Assembly: GCA_015067895.1 (NCBI GenBank)
Contig: SVLP01000022.1
Location: 1 to 41,426, forward strand
DNA length: 41,426 nt
Direction: 5' to 3'
Source: Oscillospiraceae bacterium
Lineage (GTDB): Bacteria; Bacillota_A; Clostridia; Oscillospirales; Oscillospiraceae
Both the position numbers and the translations under genes were made by a program. Shown here one piece after another: positions 31,096 to 39,111 of the stretch. Below the pieces are notes generated by a model that worked only from the letters and a program-made list of their open reading frames with translations, was not told the DNA's origin and did not search any database. Position 1 is the stretch's first letter; each line of letters opens with the position of its first letter.

Positions 31096-32142
31096 ATGGA
31101 TCACTGGCTGGAACGCCTGAAGGCGGAACGCAAGCCCCTGCCCCTGCTGTCCTTCCCCGGGATGCGTTTTCTCGGAGACGTGCAGGTGCGGCAGCTGGTC
31201 TGCGACAGCCATCTTCAGGCCTCGTGTATGAAGGCCGTAGCCGACCGGGTGGATGCGGCGGCAGCGGTCAGCTTTATGGATCTGTCTGTGGAGGCGGAGG
31301 CCTTCGGCGCACAGACCCTGTTTTTTGATGATGATGTCCCCGCCGTCACCGGGGCGCTCATCACCGACGAGGAGGAGGCCGAGTCCCTCCCGATCCCGCC
31401 GGTGGGCGCAGGACGCACAGGGGTGTACATTGAGGCCATCCGTCTGGCCAAGGCCCAGATCACCGACCGGCCTGTCCTGGCGGGGGCCATCGGGCCCTTT
31501 TCTCTGGCGGGGCGGCTGGTGGATGTGTCCGAAGCCATGTACCTGTGCTACGACGAGCCGGAGCTGCTGCACATCCTGCTGGAAAAATGCACCGCCTTTT
31601 CCATCGAATACATCCGCGCGCTGCGGGACGCGGGCGCGGACGGCCTGCTTCTGGCAGAGCCCCTGGCGGGGCTGATCTCCCCGGAGCAGGAGCGGGAATT
31701 CTCTGCCCCCTATGTGAAACGGATCGTGGCAGCTGTGCAGGATGCCCGGTTTCCCGTGATCTACCACAACTGCGGCAACTACGCCTATCTGATGACCGAG
31801 TCCTTCCGGCAAAATGGCTGCGCGGCCTATCACTTTGGCGACGCCGTGGAGCTGCGGCTGATGCTGGAGAAAATGGGGCCGGAAACGCCCGTCCTGGGCA
31901 ACATCAGCCCCTCGGGCCAGTTCCGCAGCGGAACGCCGGAGACCATGGCCGCCGCCGTCCGGGAGCTGCTGGAACAGTGCGGCGGTCATCCCAATTTCAT
32001 TCCCTCCTCGGGCTGCGACATCCCGCCGGGAAGCCCCTGGGAGAACATCGAAGCATTTTTCGATTCGACAAAAACCGCTTTCTTGCCTCCCTCTTTGAGG
32101 GAGGAGAACCGCGTCAGCGGTGGAGGGAGTGTCCTGAAATAG
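31096..32142 (+). CDS. MtaA/MtbA-like URO-D-family methyltransferase
   Basis: 348 residues. URO-D fold with predicted zinc ligands H224 and C226 (YHNCGN) and C307 (SSGCDIPPG), as in MtaA/MtbA-type corrinoid:CoM or :folate methyltransferases. It likely moves the methyl group between the corrinoid protein (next gene) and an acceptor. Strong AAGGAGGGG before ATG. The last ~20 residues (from about 329) are encoded by a MITE, which also supplies the stop codon, so the native C-terminus was probably replaced. Confidence 0.9.
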   Translation: MDHWLERLKAERKPLPLLSFPGMRFLGDVQVRQLVCDSHLQASCMKAVADRVDAAAAVSFMDLSVEAEAFGAQTLFFDDDVPAVTGALITDEEEAESLPIPPVGAGRTGVYIEAIRLAKAQITDRPVLAGAIGPFSLAGRLVDVSEAMYLCYDEPELLHILLEKCTAFSIEYIRALRDAGADGLLLAEPLAGLISPEQEREFSAPYVKRIVAAVQDARFPVIYHNCGNYAYLMTESFRQNGCAAYHFGDAVELRLMLEKMGPETPVLGNISPSGQFRSGTPETMAAAVRELLEQCGGHPNFIPSSGCDIPPGSPWENIEAFFDSTKTAFLPPSLREENRVSGGGSVLK

Positions 32143-32216
32143 AACTTTCAGCGTCTATTGTACGACACTCCCCCAGTCAGCTTGCGCTGACAGCCCCCTC
32201 TGAGAGGGGGCCAAGA
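32081..32216 (+). repeat. 136-bp MITE-like inverted-repeat element
   Basis: TCTTGCCTCCCTCTTTGAGGGAGG starts it and GGGGGCCAAGA ends it as imperfect inverted arms, with internal GTCAGCGG and GTCAGCTTGCGCTGAC repeats. This kind of element is frequent in Oscillospiraceae. It overlaps the 3' end of the upstream URO-D gene and fills the gap to the corrinoid gene. Confidence 0.8.
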
Positions 32217-32247
32217 GGTAAGAATCAACAGGAAAGGAAATAAAACT

Positions 32248-32874
32248 ATGCTGAATGAAATCAAGGAACAGCTCCAGAGGGGCAAGGCCAAGCTCGTCGC
32301 TGCCAGGGTCGAGGAAGCTCTGGCCGCAGGCACCAAGCCCCATGAGATCATGGCCGCCCTGCTGGAAGCCATGGGCGAGGTGGGCGAGAAATTCAAGCGG
32401 GACGAGGTCTTCGTCCCCGATGTGATGATCGCCGCCCGGGCCATGAACCGGGGTCTGGCGGCCCTGAAGCCCCATCTGCTGGGAGAAGGTCTGGAGCCCA
32501 TCGGCCGGGCCTGCATCGGCACCGTCAAGGGGGATCTGCACGACATCGGCAAGAATCTGGTGAAGATGATGCTGGAGGCACGGGGCTTCGAGGTCGTCGA
32601 CCTGGGCGTGGATGTGGCCCCCGAGACCTTTGTCCAGGCCGCCGTGGAGAAAAACTGCAGCATCATCTGCTGCTCCGCATTGCTCACCACCACCATGGGT
32701 GCCATGGAAGATGTGGTTCGCCTGGCCCGGGAGACCGGGATCCGGGACAAGGTCAGGATCATGGTGGGCGGTGCCCCCCTGGATCAGCGGTTCTGCGAAA
32801 AGATCGGCGCCGATGCCTACACCCGGGACGCCGCCACCGCCGCCGAGGTGGCCGCATCCTTCGTCGGGAGGTAA
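32248..32874 (+). CDS. corrinoid protein of a methyltransferase system
   Basis: 208 residues. An N-terminal helical domain (residues 1-85, EALAAGTKPHEIMAALLEAM) and a B12-binding Rossmann domain starting with GDLHDIGKNLV, where D96-H98-G101 form the DxHxxG box (His98 is the lower axial cobalt ligand). Cytosolic. It carries the methyl group between the MT1 protein(s) and the MtaA-like enzyme. GGAAAGGA precedes ATG. A four-base gap to the next gene suggests translational coupling. Confidence 0.93.
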   Translation: MLNEIKEQLQRGKAKLVAARVEEALAAGTKPHEIMAALLEAMGEVGEKFKRDEVFVPDVMIAARAMNRGLAALKPHLLGEGLEPIGRACIGTVKGDLHDIGKNLVKMMLEARGFEVVDLGVDVAPETFVQAAVEKNCSIICCSALLTTTMGAMEDVVRLARETGIRDKVRIMVGGAPLDQRFCEKIGADAYTRDAATAAEVAASFVGR

Positions 32875-32877
32875 GCC

Positions 32878-33852
32878 ATGTTTGGAGATATCGATTTTCT
32901 GAAGGCCATCCGGCTGGAATCCCCCGAGGTCATCCCCACCACCGTGGGCCTGCTCCCCGCCTTCTGGATCCGCCGGGGCAAGGATGCCGAGGAGCTGGTG
33001 CGCCGGTTCCCCCAGCTCTTCCCCGCCGGATACAGCGTGGACTGGTCTGACCCCACCGCCATTGCCCACGGCACCTACCGGGTCGGCGAGCACATCGACG
33101 AGTGGGGCTGCGTCTGGTCGAACGTCAACGAGGGCATGGAGGCCATCGTCACCGGCCACCCCATAAAGACCGAGGAGGACATTTTTGCCCTTGAGATCCC
33201 CCAGAACCGGGACGGACGGCTGCCCCACGGCTTCATGTATCTACGGCTGCTGGATCTGTGCGGCTTCGACAACGCCATGTACCTGTTCGGCGACGAGGAC
33301 GAGGCCATCGAGGTGCTGATTTCCAAGGTGCTTCAGTACAACATCAACCAGGTGGAGGCCGTCATCGACAAGTTCAACGGCCTTGCCGACTTCGGCGACG
33401 ACCTGGGTACCCAGCACGGCCTGGCCATCGGCGTGGAGCGGTGGCGCAAATATCTGAAGCCCTGCTACCAAAAGCTCTACGGCATGATTAAGGAGCGGCA
33501 TCCCGAGACCCTGATCTACATGCACACCGACGGCTGCATCCACCAGATCATGCCCGACCTGGTCGAGTGCGGCGTGGACATGATTAATCCCCAGTACCGG
33601 GCCAACGGCCTGGACAATCTGGTGCGGGTCTGCCGTCAGGAGCAGATCATCCCCATCAACCTGGATCTGGATCGCCAGCTCTTCCCCTTCGGCACCCCCG
33701 CCGAGCTGCACGAGCATGTCAAGACCTGCGTGGAAGCCCTTTACCTGCCCCAGGGCGGCCTGAGCCTGAACGTGGAGCTGAACTACGACATCCCCATGGA
33801 AAACTGCATCGCCATTCTGGAGGCGCTGGAGAAATACCGTCACTACAAATAA
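32878..33852 (+). CDS. URO-D-family corrinoid methyltransferase (MT1-like)
   Basis: 324 residues. URO-D fold with FGDDLGTQHG (172-181) and HTDGC (216-220), DPTAIAHGTYRVG and NVNEGMEA. It lacks the HNCGN-type start of the MtaA-like gene, and differs from it strongly, so it is probably the substrate-binding methyltransferase that demethylates the growth substrate onto the corrinoid. Substrate unknown; methoxylated aromatics or other methyl donors are possible. GGGAGG precedes ATG. Confidence 0.9.
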   Translation: MFGDIDFLKAIRLESPEVIPTTVGLLPAFWIRRGKDAEELVRRFPQLFPAGYSVDWSDPTAIAHGTYRVGEHIDEWGCVWSNVNEGMEAIVTGHPIKTEEDIFALEIPQNRDGRLPHGFMYLRLLDLCGFDNAMYLFGDEDEAIEVLISKVLQYNINQVEAVIDKFNGLADFGDDLGTQHGLAIGVERWRKYLKPCYQKLYGMIKERHPETLIYMHTDGCIHQIMPDLVECGVDMINPQYRANGLDNLVRVCRQEQIIPINLDLDRQLFPFGTPAELHEHVKTCVEALYLPQGGLSLNVELNYDIPMENCIAILEALEKYRHYK

Positions 33853-33864
33853 GGAGGCGATCCC

Positions 33865-34839
33865 ATGACCCATCGGGAGCGATTCATCCGAACCCTGCGC
33901 TGCGAGCGGATCGGCGGGCAGGTGCCCACCTTTGAGCTGGTGTTTTTTCTGACCATGGAGGCCTTCGGCAGGGTGCACCCCAGCCAGCGGCACTACGCCC
34001 AGTGGGATCAGATGAGCCCGGCAGAGCAGAAGCTCCACATCGCCGATATGGCAGACCTCTACATCCGCACGGCCCGGCGCTATGGCCACAGCGCCATCTT
34101 CATCCACCCCAACCCCGGCGGCTTCACCTGGACACAGCGGCTCCTGGAGGAGATCCGCGGCCGGACGGGCGACGAATACTTTATCATGATGCACGGCGAT
34201 GTGACCCACTCCATCCCCGACGGCGAGCACCTGATGGAGTTCTGCGTCCAGATGCTGGAGGAGCCGGAGGTGCTCCACGACCAGTCGAAACGATGGCTGG
34301 AGCAGAACGTGACCCTGGCGCAGAAGCTCCACGAGGCGGGCCATCTGCTGGACGGCTTCGCCCTGTGCTCGGACTACTGCTTCAACGCCAATCCCTTCTT
34401 CCGTCCGGATCAGTTCGACGAGTTCATCGTCCCCTGGCTGAAGGCGGGCATCGACGCGTACCGCGATCTGGGCTACTACTCCATCAAGCACACCGACGGC
34501 AACATGATGCCCATTCTGAAGCAGATGGCCGACTGCAAGCCCGATGCCATCCACTCCCTGGATCCCCAGGGCGGCGTCAGCATCCCCGAGGTGCGCAGGA
34601 TCGTGGGCGACGACATCTGTCTCATCGGCAACGTCAACTGCGGTCTTTTGCAGACCGGCACCGAGGAGGAGCTGCGGGCCGATGTCCTCCGCTCCCTCCG
34701 GGAGGGCATGGCGAACGGCCGAGGCTACATCTTCTCCACCTCCAACTGCACCTATACCGGCCTGCCCCTTCAGCGGTATGAGAAGATGATCGACCTGTGG
34801 CGGGAGCATGGCAATTACGACGGAGAACAGCATTCCTGA
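33865..34839 (+). CDS. second URO-D-family corrinoid methyltransferase (MT1-like paralogue)
   Basis: 324 residues. KHTDGNMMPILKQM and DICLIGNVNCGLLQTGTEEE, and STSNCTYTGLPLQRYEKM near the C-terminus. Same family as the previous gene but with a different HTDGN loop, so a distinct substrate or acceptor role. AAGGAGGC precedes ATG; 12 bases after the previous stop. Last gene of the operon. No activator (RamA-like) gene is in the window. Confidence 0.9.
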   Translation: MTHRERFIRTLRCERIGGQVPTFELVFFLTMEAFGRVHPSQRHYAQWDQMSPAEQKLHIADMADLYIRTARRYGHSAIFIHPNPGGFTWTQRLLEEIRGRTGDEYFIMMHGDVTHSIPDGEHLMEFCVQMLEEPEVLHDQSKRWLEQNVTLAQKLHEAGHLLDGFALCSDYCFNANPFFRPDQFDEFIVPWLKAGIDAYRDLGYYSIKHTDGNMMPILKQMADCKPDAIHSLDPQGGVSIPEVRRIVGDDICLIGNVNCGLLQTGTEEELRADVLRSLREGMANGRGYIFSTSNCTYTGLPLQRYEKMIDLWREHGNYDGEQHS

Positions 34840-34877
34840 TAAAAAACTGACTAGCGTGAGCCAGTCAGCCAACAAGT

Positions 34878-34905
34878 AACCGCCACCACAAAAATGGCGG
34901 CGGTT
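34878..34905. terminator. hairpin after the corrinoid operon
   Basis: AACCGCCACCA (34878-34888) pairs with TGGCGGCGGTT (34895-34905, one wobble). No long T run follows on either strand, so it may only be a weak terminator; it marks the border to AT-rich DNA. Confidence 0.5.
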
Positions 34906-34950
34906 GACGTTATGCAGAATTACTTGACGAAGATGTTCCCAAACACGACC

Positions 34951-36159
34951 TCAGCCATCGTTCTTCGCAAACACTGCGGTCTTTATTGCAGAAGCCAATT
35001 GGTAAGCCAGCAGGGGGGGAACTGCGTTTCCAACTTGGGTGAACTGACGCGCGTTGGCTCCGGTAAAAACATAATCATCCGGGAAGGTTTGCAACCGAGC
35101 ACACTCTCTAACAGATAAAGTACGCGGGGCAAATGGATGGAGGTGAGATCGCCCGCCGCCTTTCGTGCCACCGGCAATTACTGTTTTCGATGGCAAACGG
35201 GGATCCAATCTATCAACTCGTCCCAATTTATCGCGTCCACCGTATTCCAGCTTCATATATCGAATTACAGACCCGGCAGTATGTTCTCTGGTGATATGAT
35301 TGGAAACTCCCTCTAAAGGACGCAGAAAAACAGAGCCACATGGGGTCGTTTCCGTGCTGGGTGCAGGAAACTCAATCTTTGCGTTTGCACGTGTTCCCAT
35401 TGCGATCCAACGCATCCGATTTTGAGGGACACCGTAATTTGCTGCATTGATTACCCGAGGAGGCGTGATTGTGTATCCGATCTCAGTCAACTCATCCAGC
35501 GCTTTTTTGATCTGTCCGTCTGTATCGCATTCCATTATTCCGGCAACATTCTCGATCAAAAAGGCAAGAGGACGGAACTTTTTGATGAACCAAATATAAT
35601 CAAAAATCAAGGTTCCCTTCTCTTCATCATGAAACCCTTTTCTCTTGAAGTTATCATCATTTCTGCTGAAGCGTTGGTTTGCAGCAATACTAAACGATTG
35701 GCATGGAGGGCCGCCGTGGAAAACACCCGGGAAATTCTCAGAAACACCATGTTGGACTAATATCTCGGCCAGCTCTTCCCGATTGCTGATATTACCGGAA
35801 TAAGCTGGCGGGCCGATCACCGTTTTTCCCGGATCATTTTTCCGCAAGGTGTTGCAGAAGATCTCATTTATTTCGATAGAAATAACGTTTTCAAATCCGG
35901 CGTAACGAAATCCGACATCAAATCCGCCTGCACCAGAGAAAAAGCTGACGGCAGGAATGTGTCCTTCTGTTTTTTCAATATCATCAAGCGTCAGAATCGG
36001 GCGCAGACAGATTGGATCCAGCTCCGGATTACGCTCGTAGCTCAGGGAATCATACGTAAGCCCATTTTCCTCCAACAATACAGAAAACTTTTCGCCTTCC
36101 TCGACCGATTGCTGCAAAAGTTTAACTTGTCTGGCATAGTCTATTTTCTTGCGGTTCAT
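34951..36159 (-). CDS. C5-cytosine DNA methyltransferase (type II RM)
   Basis: 402 residues with the m5C set: motif I FFSGAGGFDVGF (73-84), motif IV GGPPCQSFS (C153 nucleophile), motif VI ENV (203-205), motif VIII QNRMR (246-250), a short target-recognition region (about 255-335), and motif X QVGNAVPP (376-382 area). It methylates cytosine within an unknown target to protect host DNA from the partner nuclease. ATG at 36157-36159 overlaps the stop of the HNH gene (TAATG). AT-rich compared with its surroundings, indicating transfer. Confidence 0.95.
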   Translation of the reverse strand: MNRKKIDYARQVKLLQQSVEEGEKFSVLLEENGLTYDSLSYERNPELDPICLRPILTLDDIEKTEGHIPAVSFFSGAGGFDVGFRYAGFENVISIEINEIFCNTLRKNDPGKTVIGPPAYSGNISNREELAEILVQHGVSENFPGVFHGGPPCQSFSIAANQRFSRNDDNFKRKGFHDEEKGTLIFDYIWFIKKFRPLAFLIENVAGIMECDTDGQIKKALDELTEIGYTITPPRVINAANYGVPQNRMRWIAMGTRANAKIEFPAPSTETTPCGSVFLRPLEGVSNHITREHTAGSVIRYMKLEYGGRDKLGRVDRLDPRLPSKTVIAGGTKGGGRSHLHPFAPRTLSVRECARLQTFPDDYVFTGANARQFTQVGNAVPPLLAYQLASAIKTAVFAKNDG

Positions 36160-37325
36160 TATGAAATCTCCTTGGTTGCTTGCAGGTATACATCATGCGC
36201 TTCCTTCTTGGATGTAAAGTCTGCTTGGTTATTCGCCTTCAGCCATTTTCTGTAGTACATATGAACTGCACGGTGGCAAGAAGGGCATAATCCGACGATA
36301 TCAGCTAATGAAGTACCTTTGGAGGAAATGGCAACTGTAGAAGAAAGGGGCAGCAAGTGATGAATATCCAACATATAATCTGTCCAAGGATATCGCCTGC
36401 TCATGTCCGTTCCGCATGCACAACAAACAGGCGTTGGATATACTTGCTTGTAGTATTTTCTAAGCAAACTACTTCGCTCGACACGAAAATGCTCCACACG
36501 CTTTTTATTTCCTTCTATGAACTCGATGTCCGATGGATCTGCTGTGAAAACTTCGATAGTCGGAAGAATGATTTTGGTGCCCAGGGACGTCATTTCCAAG
36601 AATTCTTCCATACGATCCGCTTTAGCGAAACGATTCTCGGGACTTAAGAAATGGTCGAGCAGTTCGTTTTTTGCACTGTCACTAATTTCATCCAGGTATA
36701 GATAGCCATTGTATACTTTCAATATACTTAACTGGCTAACGAAAATAACCATTTCTCTTAGCTGTCTTCGTTCCGTGTCTGTATAGGCATAACTGGCAGG
36801 GAGAAGCTTTTTGTAATGGGAAAGATCTTCAAATCCGGTGCAATTATTTCCGATAATATAAGCAAAGATGTCATCCAACGATAATTTTGCTTCCGTACCC
36901 ATTTCCTGCTTCGCCAGTAAGTATTTTATGATGGCACAAAACGGATAAATGCGTTGTTCTGCTGCATTGTAGTTGTCAAATGCCGGGAAGGGGAACCGGA
37001 ATTTTCTGATATAATTGAACAAATAATCATCGGCACTTTTTATGCGGCCATCCGGTTTTGCCAATTCGCGACATATATCAGTCACGACCAACGTATTCCC
37101 AACGAACCTTGCTAAAAAAGAGCATTGAAATACCCGGGAATAGTTTCTCTTCACGGTATAATGATCTGGTAAGAATGGCATTCCGGTTTTGCTGATAAGC
37201 GTACTGCGGAATAGGCTTTCACAAGATGATATATCTGCGCCATCAAAACGCACAAGTGTCTTCGCGATCTCACGCAATATATCGAACTGAAAATATAGCA
37301 AGCGACCTTGATCCCATCTCCACAT
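36159..37325 (-). CDS. HNH endonuclease, probable type II restriction enzyme
   Basis: 388 residues. The C-terminal HNH domain has zinc Cys pairs CCAC (C301, C304) and CPSC (C347, C350), DIHHLLPL with H322-H323, and a final His after CPSC. The N-terminal ~290 residues carry no motif I recognise and probably hold target recognition and dimerisation. ATG at 37323-37325 follows AAAGGAGG, the longer frame (37343) lacks it. One-base overlap with the methyltransferase, in the order R then M, an unusual but known order for such pairs. Low GC and own promoter TTGCAT-17-TATAAT. Function as the restriction partner is inference from gene order. Confidence 0.82.
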   Translation of the reverse strand: MWRWDQGRLLYFQFDILREIAKTLVRFDGADISSCESLFRSTLISKTGMPFLPDHYTVKRNYSRVFQCSFLARFVGNTLVVTDICRELAKPDGRIKSADDYLFNYIRKFRFPFPAFDNYNAAEQRIYPFCAIIKYLLAKQEMGTEAKLSLDDIFAYIIGNNCTGFEDLSHYKKLLPASYAYTDTERRQLREMVIFVSQLSILKVYNGYLYLDEISDSAKNELLDHFLSPENRFAKADRMEEFLEMTSLGTKIILPTIEVFTADPSDIEFIEGNKKRVEHFRVERSSLLRKYYKQVYPTPVCCACGTDMSRRYPWTDYMLDIHHLLPLSSTVAISSKGTSLADIVGLCPSCHRAVHMYYRKWLKANNQADFTSKKEAHDVYLQATKEIS

Positions 37326-37392
37326 AGAATTTCCTCCTTTCATTCAGCTGTATTGGGAAACTCTTTTGAATAAATCACGAAACCCCATTCAT

Positions 37393-37421
37393 ATTATATA
37401 CGATTCACCTTTGCAATGCAA
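37393..37421 (-). promoter_or_regulatory. promoter of the restriction-modification pair
   Basis: Minus-strand TTGCAT (37416-37421), 17-base spacer, TATAAT (37393-37398), 68 bases before the HNH start. Confidence 0.75.
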
Positions 37422-37455
37422 GCATAAGACGCTTCTATACCGCTGCCTTCCCTAT

Positions 37456-37485
37456 TTGACAACCCACCCCCTCAGCTGATAGAAT
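37456..37485 (+). promoter_or_regulatory. promoter of the radical SAM gene
   Basis: TTGACA (37456-37461), 18-base spacer, TAGAAT (37480-37485). Confidence 0.75.
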
Positions 37486-37512
37486 AAAGAAAACAAACCG
37501 AGGAGCCACCCT

Positions 37513-38526
37513 ATGAACGCCAAACCCATCCCCCGGATCGACATCCACGACCGGATCGAGCTGAAAAACGCCCTGCCTCTGCGGACGCCCTACGTGATCT
37601 ACATCGACCCCTGCGACACCTGCAATTTCCGGTGCAAGTTCTGCCCCTCGGGCAACATCGAGCTGATGAAAAAGACCCGGGGCCGGGGACACGGGCCCAT
37701 GGATTTCGAGGTCTACCAGGGGATCATCGACTCCCTCAAGGAATTCCCCGACCCCATCCGAGTGATCCGGCTTTACAAGGAGGGCGAGCCCCTGGTGAAT
37801 CCGCGCTTTGCGGACATGGTGCGCTATGCCAAAGCGTCGCCCAAGGTCATGCGGGTCGACACCACCACCAACGCATCCCTGCTGACTCCCGCGCGTTCTT
37901 TGGAGATCATCGACGCAGGCCTTGACCGGATCAACATCTCCGTTGAGGGCATCAACGCCGAGCAGTACCGGGACTTTTCCGGCCATAAGCTGGATTACCA
38001 GCAGTTCGTGGACAACATCGCCTTCTTTTACGACCACAAAAAGCAGTGCGAGATGAACATCAAGATCAACGGCGACATCCTGACCCCAGCCCAGGAGGAG
38101 GAATTCTACCGCACCTTCGGCAACATCACCGACGGCATATCCGTGGAGCGCACCATCGAATACTGGCCGAAATTCGGCGACATGAAGGTGGACTTCGACG
38201 AGGGCGTGAGTCTGCTGGGCGGAAAAAGCCGGGAGGTTCAGGTCTGCCCCTACGTGTTCTATGAAATGTGCATCAACTCAGACTCCACCTACAGCCTGTG
38301 CCGCTTCGACTGGAACCACGCCATGATCCTGGATCCCCACGTCAGCATCCCGCCCACGCCGAAGAAGATCTGGGACAGCATCGTCCTGTGGAATTTCCAG
38401 CAGCAGTTCCTGCGCCGGGAGCGCAAGCTGATGACCGTCCTGTCCTGCCCCAAGTGCGGCATCCTGAAGCAGGGCGTCCCGGAGGATCTGGACGAATTCG
38501 CGGACGAGATCCTGGATGAGATGTAA
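37513..38526 (+). CDS. radical SAM/SPASM protein
   Basis: 337 residues. The [4Fe-4S]-SAM motif CNFRCKFC (C37, C41, C44) with GEPLVNP and TTTNASLLTP; Cys-rich C-terminal region with C245, C253, C263 and C312-C315 (SCPKCG), typical of SPASM or twitch auxiliary-cluster binding. SPASM proteins mature peptides or enzymes or modify small molecules; no peptide precursor gene is next to it. The GAGGAG site before ATG and the promoter show an independent unit. Confidence 0.9.
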   Translation: MNAKPIPRIDIHDRIELKNALPLRTPYVIYIDPCDTCNFRCKFCPSGNIELMKKTRGRGHGPMDFEVYQGIIDSLKEFPDPIRVIRLYKEGEPLVNPRFADMVRYAKASPKVMRVDTTTNASLLTPARSLEIIDAGLDRINISVEGINAEQYRDFSGHKLDYQQFVDNIAFFYDHKKQCEMNIKINGDILTPAQEEEFYRTFGNITDGISVERTIEYWPKFGDMKVDFDEGVSLLGGKSREVQVCPYVFYEMCINSDSTYSLCRFDWNHAMILDPHVSIPPTPKKIWDSIVLWNFQQQFLRRERKLMTVLSCPKCGILKQGVPEDLDEFADEILDEM

Positions 38527-38538
38527 GCCGCTTTTCTG

Positions 38539-38567
38539 TTGAAATCCCGCCCAAAATGCGCTATACT
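38539..38567 (+). promoter_or_regulatory. promoter of the small gene at 38597
   Basis: TTGAAA (38539-38544), 17-base spacer, TATACT (38562-38567). Confidence 0.7.
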
Positions 38568-38596
38568 GGCAGCAGTACCATCAGGAGGTCATCCCC

Positions 38597-38821
38597 ATGA
38601 AAGAATACGAGATCACGTTCACCTTCCTCAACGGCTGCGCCGGAGCCGCCCATCCCCAGACCAGCTTCGAAGAGGCGGAGCTTTCTGACCCCGCCGACTA
38701 CGTGCGCCGCAAGCACGGCAAGGACTTCGACAGCTTTACCAGGGAAGTCCGCCCCAACGGCCAGATCGTCTACACCTTCCGGGGCACCGTGACCTATATC
38801 TACGAATTCACCGAGCTCTGA
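38597..38821 (+). CDS. small protein of unknown function (74 aa)
   Basis: 74 residues, starting MKEYEITFTFLNGCAGAAHP and containing ADYVRRKHGKDFDSFTREV and VYTFRGTVTYIYEFTEL. AGGAGG precedes ATG at 38597, own promoter and own terminator. No motif recognised; acidic and cytosolic. A standalone transcription unit, so probably a real gene. Confidence 0.7.
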   Translation: MKEYEITFTFLNGCAGAAHPQTSFEEAELSDPADYVRRKHGKDFDSFTREVRPNGQIVYTFRGTVTYIYEFTEL

Positions 38822-38824
38822 CGC

Positions 38825-38856
38825 CAAAGGAGCGGCAACGCCGCTCCTTTGATTTT
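38825..38856 (+). terminator. terminator of the small gene
   Basis: Perfect 11-bp stem CAAAGGAGCGG (38825-38835) with CCGCTCCTTTG (38841-38851) and a following ATTTTT. Confidence 0.92.
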
Positions 38857-38868
38857 TGAAAAAAGCAC

Positions 38869-38896
38869 TTGACTTTTTCCGACACTGTGCTATAAT
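38869..38896 (+). promoter_or_regulatory. promoter of the second tRNA-Ala
   Basis: TTGACT (38869-38874), 16-base spacer, TATAAT (38891-38896); leader with AGCAACGAACCGAATAT shared with the first tRNA. Confidence 0.9.
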
Positions 38897-38928
38897 ATCA
38901 GAGTTATTTGAAGCAACGAACCGAATAT

Positions 38929-39004
<76 letters not shown>

Positions 39005-39006
39005 AG

Positions 39007-39042
39007 AAAACCGTGTGTTTCATCCGAAACGCACGGTTTTTT
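39007..39042 (+). terminator. element-supplied terminator for the second tRNA-Ala
   Basis: AAAACCGTGTGTTTC pairs with GAAACGCACGGTTTT (one wobble) around ATCC; six T residues follow. Confidence 0.9.
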
Positions 39043-39082
39043 CGTACTTTTTCGGTGGTTTTCGTTTTGGCGCAAGGGCTAT

Positions 39083-39104
39083 TTCTAACACTTTTCTAAC
39101 ACTT
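39083..39104 (+). repeat. two perfect 11-bp tandem repeats (arm-site-like)
   Basis: TTCTAACACTT twice in a row. TCTAACACTT also occurs in the left arm cluster of element 1 (about 18326-18335), consistent with arm-type sites of the related integrases. Confidence 0.6.
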
Positions 39105-39111
39105 GGCGGCG

